Both the position numbers and the translations under genes were made by a program. Of a stretch of DNA of 64,000 bases, positions 35,150 through 45,699 are shown in pieces. Below the pieces are notes generated by a model that did no database searches, had not been told where the DNA came from, and saw only the letters and a list, made by a program, of their open reading frames with translations. How positions within the stretch are numbered: the stretch's first letter is position 1; the number at the start of each line of letters is the position of its first letter. Source of the DNA: Acridotheres tristis (Eukaryota > Chordata > Aves > Passeriformes > Sturnidae); the NCBI GenBank assembly GCA_037013685.1, contig CM072887.1, forward strand, positions 87,874,347 to 87,938,346, read 5' to 3'.

Positions 35150-35400
35150 GTGAAAGTTGGTGTTTATTTCCACATTTTATCCTCCTACCCTTAAAAGCAT
35201 AATTTTATAAAGGATATCCCATTTTCCTTAACATCAGCCTTTGTTTATGATGAGTCTTTGGGATGTTTGTTCAACATTTTTGAAAGTCCAAGAAAACTAC
35301 TTCAGGTATATTGCCCTTGCAGTGATTCTGGTCAGTGTGCCAAGACATAATTCCCTTGTTTTCTGGGAGCACTCCTCCTCAGGCTATCACATTGGTCTGT
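35150..35400 (-). mobile_element. Old CR1/L3-type LINE reverse transcriptase fragment
   Basis: On the minus strand, 35225-35345 translates to HCKGNIPEVVFLDFQKC, a stop in place of the next residue, then NIPKTHHKQRL. This follows the reverse transcriptase signature (D)VVYLDFxKAFDxVxHxxLxxKL of the CR1 clade. Flanks decay beyond recognition. An ancient, inactive copy. Confidence 0.6.
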
Positions 35401-38400
35401 CTGCTGCTTGCATTTTTTGCTACAAGTTCTACTGATTCCTCAAGTCCAGAGGTAAAATTTATTGATTATTCAAGTTACAGAGAACTCTTGAAGAAAAAAA
35501 AAAAAAATTAACACTGAATTTGCCTCTTCATATTTTTCTGTTACTTTCACTGTTTTGTAGCAATGGCTGGAATTGGGTATTTTGGTCTCCATATAGCATT
35601 TCCCAGTGAAGATTTACATGGTTTTTGCATACAGTTTAGTGTATAGATGAACTGTAGCATGGCAGTACTGATGCAACGCCTGAGCACTGGTACCCAGTCC
35701 CATCTGTAGCATTAAGGTGTTGATTCAGGCCAAAATCACACCAGAAACCTTTCCAATTCTTGCCCTCACATGCAATTCATGGGCACAGCTTGGGAGCTGG
35801 GACAATCTTCATCTTGTGCTAACAGCTCTTTTGGACACAGTGCCTTCCCTCACCACACCACCCTTTTTGGTGGGTGGATTTAGTGATAAGGATGTGATTT
35901 GCTCCATGGCATTTGGCCTGATGCTGTAGAATGGTCCCAGTTCTGGTCAGGGCACAGCTGTAGCCATGGTGTTCATTGTGCCATCATGGGGACTCTGTGA
36001 CTGCCCTCGGGTAAGGGGTTTTATCTATTTATTAATTTTCCTTCAGAAAAATGTCTTGGAAGATCCCAGTACACCAGCACTGTGAAAAGCTGAGTAAGCT
36101 ATAGTTAATTTGCACAGACTTATTCAAATTCCATTTGGAGACCTGCAATAATTTTCTTCCATCTCATTTCTTCCAGGTGGATTTCTCCTGAAAACCTGCC
36201 ACGAGGCAGTGCCTGTCTGCTCGTGTGCTGCCTCCCGTGGCTCTGTGGCTTCTCTTAGCTTGCACAAGGTGCCTTGTGATCCTCCAGCAGCAGTGGCTCC
36301 ATGAGTGCCCTCAGCTGGGGGACACATGTGCTTTGGATTTGCAAGTTGGTCTTTTCAGACTGTTTCCACACAGCTCCCCCACACACTCTGTTCTGTCTCA
36401 CCACGGAGCTCTTGGTGTGTGCTGCTCCCATCTTCATGCAGTGCTTGTGCACAGTGATCACAGGTAGGGTCCTTCAAAGAGGCCTCACCTTTTGGATGTT
36501 TCCCACTTCTCTGACAGTGTTAATTTATGGTGTTATTATTTCATGGCACTCACTGATTGAAATATCCTATGATGTTTTAAAGAGCCTTTATTTCATTATA
36601 AGGTTCCTCAGTTTCAGTGGTTTTTCACGTATTTAAAGTAGACAAAAGTCTTTGCAAAGACATGGTACTTTCTCTTCCTCTTCCCCCATGTCTATTTCCT
36701 TGCAGTGCCCTCACCAGAGTAACTCAGTGAGTGAGCTCCTGCTCCTACAAGGGTCTCTAGTACATGAGAAACCAGTAGTCAGCTTCATGGCCTCCACAGG
36801 CTGGTCCTTTCCACCCAGACTATTTTCATGGTTAGTGAGATTTAAACTCCAGGGACATATCCCAGCACTGTGGCTCTGGCTGTGCCTGGCTAGCTTGAAC
36901 AGACCAAAACAAAGATTAATTGACTTGATCTGACAGCATTAACTTGCCACTGAGACCCAAACTAATATCTCTGTTGGCCTTACAGTATATAATCAAATGT
37001 CTGTTTTCATACTCTGTCTCTGACACTGGCCAAGAGCAGATGCTTTGGCTAATGATGTTTATATCCAGGCCATCTTGCTAGAAGTCACCCTCAATACTGT
37101 TAAAATGACTATGCAACTGTATGGTGTACAAATAGGACCTTAAATAAGATTGATGATAAATACCCTCTACATGGTATCATACAAGAGACAGTGTAAGAAA
37201 CTCTCTGGGTACTGCTGTAATAAAATTATTTCAAGGTCACATTCATTGCTAATTATCCGTTTTATTTTTTTTTCACCCTCAAGAATAGTTGGCATTGTGG
37301 CATCAGAGTCCTTTACATGGGTCTCTCAATTCATCTCTCCTTTCATACTGTTGACTAGATTATAAACCTTGCAAGCAGAACTGCACCCTAAAGTGCATAC
37401 TTTGAGTGTTTTAAAATCCCCTAGTTTTAGAATATTTTTTTGTTAGTCAGGCTACTTTACTCCACAAATCTGTTCATAAAGACAAAAACTTTTTAGGTCT
37501 CTCAAAAGTTCTTATCGGGAAATAATGTATTATAACCAAAACAGTAAAAACTCATTTCATTCTTTTTCTAATTATAGAGCAATTTTCCACAAGTTAAACA
37601 ATAAAAGTACCTGACTGAAGAAAACCTATGGTTTTGGTCTTGGGGGTTATTGGCTTTGGATTCAAAATGAACTTCTACCCTTTGGTTAATTTTTTCCTGT
37701 TTTGCCTTAAAAGAATTCTCCTTTGTTTGCAACCTGCTCTGTAGCTGAAAATGTGAAATATGTGAAGATGGAAACTCATGGAATTACTAACACTGGGATT
37801 GGTACTTTTCTTCAAAATGTAAATTTAATTAATTTACTTTTATCTATTTTTTAAGTCTGTGCCTTCTTTCTGTATCAACTTTCCTTGTTCTGGTGTGGTT
37901 GCTGTCCGAGTGGAAAAAGCATTTAAAAGATTAATTCCTATGGTTTTCAGGTACTAGTCTCCTAAGTAGAACTCAAGTGAAAAATTATTATGGTTATTTT
38001 CTGTTATTTGTGTTGTTTCTATCCAAATATGTTGGAGTCCCATCCTGCTGGGTATGCTGTAATTGTTCCAGCAGTTGGAAATGCAGTTTCCAACAGAGTG
38101 TTGGTTTGTCTATCTGGATGTCACAGCTGGAAGGCAATCCAGCCTTCCTGTCAGGACCATCTCCTACACACAAATCCACAGGCCATGCACATGGGCCTGA
38201 GAAATCTGTGCTCTACAGATTTTCCACTTTTCTCTTGCCATCATCCAGGGATGCTGCACCTAGACAATTGTCTTATGATGGCGAGGAGTGACCACCACTG
38301 GCAGAAGAGACTGCTCTACCCTCTCTGCTGGAATCAGATCATGTTGTTGTTGGACTGAGGATCTGAAACAACTCCACTCTTGAGGTTAAAAAGAAAGATA

Positions 38401-41400
38401 GACCTTTCTTTTAGAAGGGAATAAAATCTCTAGTATACAAAATTCAGTGTCTGATCAGTAATTAAAGGCCACAATGAAAAACAATACCTGTTTAACTCTG
38501 TCAATTTTTGTAGTAATTCTGCTGCTGTTTCTAATGCTATTGCATAGGGAGTGATTTTCTACCTATATAGGTGTTATAGATATTCTGGCAAACATCATTT
38601 AAATACTGATTACTGGTAAAACCAACACAGAGTATTGGGAATGAGGAAGGAGGTGGGATGCTAATAGGTCCTTGGTGATCTCTATGCCATATCTACTTTG
38701 CAGAAAAAGAAGAATTCTTTGCTATAGGGATTTAGAAGTAGGTAACATAAAACTCAGCTGTCAAGCAAAAAAGAAACCTGAAGCAGAAAATACCCTGTTC
38801 AGAACATTCTTCAGAAAAACTGCAATTTAGACTGAGAAGCAGGGTTAGTTGTGGAAAAGAGTAATTACTTTGAATGACCATGATGGGCAGAGAGTGTTAA
38901 AAAAAGAGACTAAAAAGCAGACTATGGGGGAAGTGGACAATGAAGCTGGTATCTCCAACCCTCTCATGAGGCTGAAGGTCAGGAGCTGTAAAGAAGCCTA
39001 GTCAGTAAAGGAGGTTAGCTTGACAGAAGCATCCATAGATGGTAATGAAAGGAAGCAATTAGGCCAGCTCCTCTCGTGGTATTCTGGCGTCTTTTCCAAG
39101 AACAACGAAGAATTTGGATGACAGGATTAAGTGCAGTGCTGCTCTATGCTGAACCACTGAATGCTCCTGGGAAGCAGTGCTTATGCTGGCTTGTCATCCT
39201 AGTAGATGGCTAGAAATGTTAAATTGCAGGCTGTGAAAGGGCCTGACTGTTCATCCTAAGGTGCTGCTGGCATCCCTGGTTCTCCAGGCACCTCTTTCTT
39301 CGTAGGTGGCTTCAATTTTTTTTATGAATACACTTGCTGCCTTTGAAGGAGCTTGTTAGCACAGGTAGCACCCCCAGCAGCTATCAGGATCTCTCCTGGC
39401 CCACAGGTGGATCAGCTGACAGTGTGAGTTGTGCCTGCACAGGATAACAGCCCCGCTGCGGGCCGGCCGTGCCCCGGCGCTAATGCCCATCCCTGAGGAG
39501 CACTGAAATCCTGCTGGGACATGCCCCAAACCCCCTCCTGCAGAGACAGCACTGATCCCCCTGTTTTCACCTCAGCTGCAGCCTGCAGAGATGGGGTTAT
39601 TTCAGTAACTTTTATCACTCTGTGCACATGGGCCTCAGGGCACTGTCAGACTGGAGGAGACATGCTGGAGCAGTCTGTGCTGAGCCCTGCCAGCTGCACA
39701 AGACATTTTGGTCTCTTTGCAGCATGCTTCTTTTGCCTCTTCCTTCTGGAAGACATACATTATCTAGGGTTTTCATTCTCCTGGGCAATCCCTTATTTCT
39801 TGGATGAAATTTATTTTAATTCATTAAAATTTCAGAGGAGAGTTGGTGCTGTCTACAGAAAATTTCATTTTCAGCCGGTTCAACACAGATGTTTTTCTCT
39901 GTGGGGTAGACAACCCAAATTCAATTTCAATGAAAATTTTTTTTCTTTTTCCCTTTGCTTTCTCTATTTGGTTTTCTTTTGCTAATTTTGTTGCTCACAA
40001 GATTGTTAGGTTTAGCTGAGAATTTAAAATCTTACTCTTTGCGTCAGCCTCTGGGTGATTACAAGTCTCCTGGGTTAGATGCAAGATCTGGGTGAGTTCC
40101 CCACTGCAGTGCTCTCTGCAGCTTCCAAATCTGGAAAATCCTTGCATGTTTTGGGTGAACTTACGTTATTTCCCTAGAACATGGAAGAAACAGAAGAAGA
40201 AATTGTAAAGCTTGTAACCAAGCCAGTTTCTAAAAGTTAGGGTGGGAAGATATGCAATCCTTTAAAACCAGGAATCTAACCGGCTCCCAGAATAGTCTGG
40301 TATAAACCTATTGGTGAAGAGTTTTGATGTTAATGGAGTGCCTAATGAAGGTGTCATGGTTCTCAGCTCCACAAGGGTCTTTCCTCAGTGTCCACTAACA
40401 CACTCATTTGCTAATTCTAAACATTCACTCGGGCTCCTTATTTTTCTCCACTTAGAAATTGACTAAAACCAGACTCCATAATTGAGGAAAAGACCACAAA
40501 GAAAGTAGCAGAGATAATGATGGCATCAAGAAGAAGAGAGACACATGAGTGAATGAGAAAACAGAGAAGCTTAACAGCTTTGGTGCAAAGCTGCCAGAAG
40601 TTTCACTGACAGGTAAAAGCAGCTCAAGAGACCTGCCTTTTTGATAAGGACAAATGGAGATACTTTAGGATTTGAAGTGTAGGTAATTTTTCAAATGTTC
40701 CTTTTATTATAGAGCTGGGTTGGTTGAGACAAACACGCAGTCCTGGGGGGATGATGATGCCAGATTTTATGAGTCAGATTCTGCCCTGAGAAATAGTTTA
40801 GTAGGAAATCATAAGCTAAATGTAAAAAGTGCGATTAGATGCTAAATTTCATGCCAAAGAGGAAAAACATAGAGGAACTGCAAGCTGTGGATAAAATTTT
40901 TCAAATCCCAGTACTCAAGAAAGGTAACTAAAACATCAGTCAGTGAGGATTCTGCCAGAGTCCACTAGATAATTAGACAGAGCAAATAATTAAACATCAG
41001 TCTTAAATCACATTACAGTATTTTCCTCTGGTTATGGTGACATTTGTTTAATACACTTAAGTTTCTCCTCACAAAGTTAGGAAACTATTACCAGTTTCCA
41101 CCAGTGAATCTGTTTCAGCATATGCTTTTGTAATAAGTAATTTTGTTTGTAGTGCTTGCTCATTAGTTTTTCTATTGGTATAGATTTTAATAATGTATCA
41201 AGAAGTAATTTTGTGCTCAAGCAGTAATTCCTGTTTAAAAAAGCAGATCGGCGACATAAATACTCTCATTTTATTGAAATAATTGTACTAGAGCATTGTG
41301 TGCTTCACTATGAATCAGCCCAAATTCACTATCAAGTCTGTATAAACTAGTAAGAGGTATCACCTATTCTCTCAAGTCTACCCTCATATCTGGACTTGTT

Positions 41401-41639
41401 TTCTATACAGAGCTATTAGATTCCTGGCTTGGGAGTTTCTAATATCTTTCCCAGCCATTTGATAAGATCCCAAGTTCTATTTTCCATGGTGAAAGCCTGA
41501 AGGGAAAAAAAACCCAGTAGCTAAAAACTACAAGTTCAGCAATGAGAGGCAATGTCAGAGATCCTGTATAATGAGATGTCCAAAGTGACTATTTTAGTAC
41601 TTAAAGTATTGGTGAAATTTCAGATGTGATTCTGTGGAT
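35401..41639. other. Intergenic, nothing firmly recognised
   Basis: Contains a 13-A run at 35494-35506 and a small GC-rich patch at 39440-39490 with several CpGs. Open frames at 36301-36636, 37990-38358 and 39521-39985 show no domain I know and look like chance frames. Confidence 0.55.
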
Positions 41640-41990
41640 GCTTCACTCTCAGAAAAGATGTGGACCAGAGCTGGACAGAATTCAGAAACAAAGAAATAGA
41701 AAGATAGAGGTTTAAAAAATAATGTTCTATGAGTTGAAGGCAGTGGTGATGTTTAGTCTAGAGAAAAGAAGACTGAGGAGAGGCGTGATAACACTGTTTG
41801 TTAAAATACTTTAAATGATACTCTAAGGAGGAAGGGAATAAAGGATATTCCGGGGGCGAAAAGCACAAGAAGCAATGTTCTTAAATTGTGGTAAAGGCGA
41901 CTTCTTTTAAATTTTAGGGGAACATAAGCTGTTCTAATATTAAAGACAGCCAAGGAATGGAGGATCTCGACAGTGGATATGAGAGGTGAT
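41640..41990 (+). mobile_element. Old CR1-type LINE fragment, ORF2 3' end
   Basis: At 41747-41800 the sequence gatgtttagtctagagaaaa and on translates to MFSLEKRRLRRGVITLF, matching the conserved LFSLEKRRLRGDLI segment near the CR1 ORF2 end. It continues with weak matches to the following CR1 segment. Strongly diverged and broken. Confidence 0.6.
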
Positions 41991-42870
41991 GGGAGCCCAT
42001 TATTAGGATTCTGTAATAAATGCTATACATACATTCTGCTATGTAAATATCCAAAGTATGCCTGGAAGGATTTAGCTGTTTTTTAAGCAGCTGTGGTGAG
42101 CTGCATAGTCTCTTAAAGATAATTGAGGGTGACCATTCTTCCACCATGACATTAACAGAACTAATGAGAAAAAGGCAGAGGCTGTTGCTCATCCCATGTA
42201 GGTGGTTTCAGTCATTCAAGGCATGATTTTGGTAACGCGGAAGAGGGGGTCTAGGGCTTTGGAAAGGAGGCATCTGAAGGCAGGTGTGGGCTCCAGGTAG
42301 ATGTCAGCTCTGTGGGTGCTGCTGCTTAGATGCTGCTGTTCAACATAGAAATGACTTTGCCTTGAACCTTTCAGGGTCTTTTGTCTTTTTTTCTGTTCTC
42401 CAAATGTTAGCTAATGACAGGGCACCCAGCTCCCATGATCTGGAGAACCCTGGTCTGTTTATGTATATTTGCCTCTTGCCTTTCAGCCTTCACTGACACT
42501 CTCTGGGCAGCAAAGATGCTTGGGCCGAGTCCACTCCTTTCCAGGGTCCAGTTCCCCTACCAGCAAATCATGCCATGGATGTTTCTCTTGAAGCAAGACA
42601 CTTTCAGCACTTGATGTAGTTTTGCTGCTGAAGGTCTGTTTATAGTCTGGACAGTCCTTATGCCCTGTTGTTCCCAGAATTGCTCTTTGTAAGCTGTCAC
42701 TTTTTGCCTTCCTTAAGAATTATTCTGAAATCCATGTGCATGGGATGGCAGCCAGAGGTTGGTGGAACTGATTTAAGATGTGAGCTTATCTGCCTCATTA
42801 AATAACCAGAAGAAGCTGGCTGCAACTTTCCTTTAAAAAGTTCAGTCATACCAACAGCAGAAGATTAGGG
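41991..42870. other. Intergenic, nothing recognised
   Basis: Sequence between the CR1 fragment and the TATA-like site. No coding signature. Confidence 0.55.
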
Positions 42871-42878
42871 TATAAATA
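42871..42878 (+). promoter_or_regulatory. TATA-box-like site
   Basis: TATAAATA preceded by GGG, about 300 bp upstream of the CpG-rich segment. Canonical in sequence; whether it drives transcription is unknown, as such 8-mers occur by chance in AT-rich DNA. Confidence 0.2.
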
Positions 42879-43169
42879 ATCCATTTGGCAGGGTTAATAC
42901 AAAAATACCTCTCTGTTGCTCAGCACTTGTTTTTCATCCATTTTCCTAGTTACGCTGCCTCATTGCCTCTTGGCACCCACTGTGCAGTTTCTATTTTGGG
43001 AGCTCCCCGAGTGATGGCTCTCAGGGATAGCGAGGCGGTGGGGCTTTCTTTTGGAAGTGGGGCTTTTCCTGGCATGCCGGTGGCATGGTGAGGGCATGGA
43101 GACCCCGCTCACCAGCTGCACTTTCAAATCACACACATCTCCAAGCAGCTCTAAGCAGATCCGTCCATC

Positions 43170-43660
43170 TGTTTAAAGGTGCATGCCCATCTCCTCGTTC
43201 CCCGGGAGTGCCTTTAGCTGCCGGGGACCCTCAGTCACCCCTCCGGCGCTGTGCTCTCCTGTAGTTTTGCTGCCTAAGCCTCAGGGATCAGTGCGAATTT
43301 CAGGAATGAAGCTTTCCTTCTCTGCTCCCCCCGCCCCGCGCTCCCGGAGGCTGCCGCGGCCATCTGGCCGCATGACTCACGGCCTTCGGGCCCAAAGAGG
43401 GGCCGAGACAAAGGAGCCATTCTGCAGCTCGGACTGCGAGCCGGCACAGAAGCTGTGACATGGGCTCTCCCTCTCTCTGTCCCTCCCGGAGACCCTCCTG
43501 AGCCCCTGGCCTTGTGTCCTGCTGCCGCGCTGCTGCCATTCCTCGGCACCTTCCTGGCTCCCTGTGCATGCCCAGGTTCTGTCCCGGCTGCGAGGTGTCC
43601 CCTCCCTGCCATCCTTCGCTCCCTCGCTTGGCGAGGTGTCTGTCTGTCCCCAGCTGCAGC
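43170..43660. promoter_or_regulatory. CpG-rich island, candidate promoter region
   Basis: The densest CpG cluster in the window, against an AT-rich background. It holds CCCGGG, CCGCCCCGCG, a perfect 7-bp inverted repeat GCGGCCA-TC-TGGCCGC (43356-43371) and an AP-1 consensus TGACTCA (43373-43379). No coding exon is recognised inside. It lies about 23 kb downstream of DST, where the human gene order would place the 5' end of COL21A1; the link to that gene is inferred. Confidence 0.5.
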
Positions 43661-43928
43661 TCTGTGTGTAACTCAGGGAGCAGAGCCCAGGGCAGTGAGG
43701 TGCTGCTGAAACAGGGCAGCAGCCCTGGCTGCCTCCTGGCTCTCCCCGGCCCTGCTGGATCCCCCTTGCCAGACAGGAAAACTCCATTGTTCTGAACAGA
43801 GCCATGCTACTTTGCCTAAGCATCCATCATGCAAGAAGTGTCTCACTTCTGCCTATTTACTGATTGTTTCTGGGCTGCCCGTGAGCTGTTCATTAAAATA
43901 TAGTTGTGCCTAGTGTATTTTTTTCCAG

Positions 43929-44096
43929 TGGGTTAAATCTCACACTGCAGGAAAAGAGTATAAACCACCCTTGTGCTATATTTGAAAATAATTCTTGTTT
44001 TGTGTTCTATAACCCCAGTTACAGAGATAGTTGTAACTGGAAGACTCGTAGCAGATATTCTGTGTTTGTGCCTGGAAAATCCGGGTAAAAATACAG
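43929..44096 (+). other. Exon-like segment with ideal splice donor, downstream of the CpG island
   Basis: Acceptor tatttttttccag ends at 43928 and the donor CAG|GTAAGT at 44094-44102 matches consensus at all nine positions. A second acceptor-like ctataaccccag ends at 44018, giving a 78-nt version. Reading frames are open in parts but no known protein appears, so a non-coding 5' exon would be the simplest meaning. No transcript evidence. Confidence 0.25.
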
Positions 44097-44102
44097 GTAA
44101 GT

Positions 44103-45699
44103 CTGTGGTGTCGGGGCTATCATGTATCGAAACTAATGTATTTAGACTTTTCTTCATGTGTTTTTGGCTGATCAGAACTCTGTGCTCCCAGGTGAACTTT
44201 AAATCACTGTCAGTTTGCTGCATTCCAAGTCTGAGCTGTTGCTCCAAGTGAGTTGCCTGCTGTCCTGGCAAAAATACTGAGCTAAAAAGGAGAGACAAAA
44301 GAGGAAAGCAATGAGTCAGTTGTAGATGTAGGGGGAGGACCTGGTAGAAGAGTAAAAGGTATCATCTCTTTTGCTTATATTTTTGCATGAGGTGGAAGTA
44401 ATGTAGCAGTTTAAGGCAGGGAAGATACTGGGGGAACCAGGCCAGGCATAGCCGAGACAAGTGACACCTCAGCATGCAGTGCCACGCTTCCAGCTGTGAA
44501 GAAACTGTGTTGATTCTCACCCCAGTGGTATAAATGTATGTTTTGTCAAGGCTGAAAGGATGCTCCTGATCCTTTGCTGGCACTTAGTGCTATAAAAGCA
44601 TCAGAGTTCCACAGGCAGAGACCAGTGGAAGCTAAGTGGAATCTCACAGCAAAAGCAATAGGGAATACACTGTTATTAGGACAGGGTGACACCCCCAGGC
44701 CCGACGGGAAGCCAGCTAAATGAGGAAAGGGAAGGCTCTAGCTTCAGTGTTTCCATGGATGTCTCTCTGACAACCTTGGCAGGACAGTTCAGTCCCAGAG
44801 AGCCGGATGGCTGAGATGTTTTTGAGCAGCTGTGAACCTGGTTATTGTATGCACTGGGCCACTCCTTCTCTTTGCTATTGTTTCAATTTTCCGGCTTTGT
44901 TCCTTTTAACTTTTCCATCTGATCAGGCCCCATAGCAATTAATACTACTGTAAACAACCACTTAAGACAGCTCCATATGCTTTAGAAATAATATTCATGT
45001 TTTCCAGTTGAGAAACAATTGCATTGAATGAAACCTACCCAGGCTCTTCAGCAAGCCCTGGTGACCTTACAAACACAGCCCTGGGACAGTTGGTCAGTCA
45101 ACCCCTGCATTCTGTAGAGATTTCCACTCTGGTGCCAGCACTTGCTCTATGAGCATTGTGTTATCTGTAATTACATTTGCTACACCGTGTGCCAGTAAAA
45201 ATAATTTGCCAGAGTCAGGTGTGAGCATGAAGTACAGTTTAGGTGTATGTACAGGTACTTCGTGCATTGTAACTACGCAAGATGTGTTATACATACACTG
45301 ATGTTCTCTGTGGGTAAGTATTTCTTATGGATAGTTCATTCAGCTCCAAGAGGAAATAGGATCTTCATTCTACTTTAGGAGTTTTTAAAATTAGGAATAA
45401 TGCTCCATAAAATTCTCAGTGTGTGTCCTGTCGTGAATTCCCCTTCCCTGATTGAAATTACACCTCTCACTAAGAGATCTCTTGTGTCTTTTGCATTGTC
45501 ACTCAGGTACCAAGAAATTTACCTTATCTAAAGCATCATCTGCAAACACACTGTTGCTTATTGTAGGACAATCCGGCAGGAGAGCCCTGCTATCTTCCAT
45601 CCCCCAGCTGCAGTCCTGGCTCTTTGCTGTTCAGCAGTTCTGTTGCATGATTATTTTCTTCACTTTCACTGTATGCAGCTGAGTATTTACAGTACAATC
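44103..45699. other. Intergenic or intronic, nothing firmly recognised
   Basis: Contains a TATAAAAG site at 44591-44598. No exon with collagen, vWA or signal peptide coding was found. Confidence 0.5.

Noticed and set aside
36124..36467. Several overlapping open frames on both strands
   Set aside because: Frames on both strands are open together in GC-richer DNA; none has a recognisable domain.
39521..39985. 154-codon plus-strand frame
   Set aside because: Low-complexity Phe/Cys/Leu-rich product with no domain; the end is a run of T-rich sequence read as Phe/Leu.
40181..40240. 19-codon micro-ORF (MEETEEEIVKLVTKPVSKS) right after a splice-acceptor-like ccctag
   Set aside because: Too short and isolated; the acceptor has only a short pyrimidine tract and no partner exon was found.
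43377..43823. 148-codon minus-strand frame (and 112- and 89-codon frames in the same place)
   Set aside because: GC-rich DNA lowers stop-codon density; all three frames and the plus-strand ones are open together, and none resembles a known protein.
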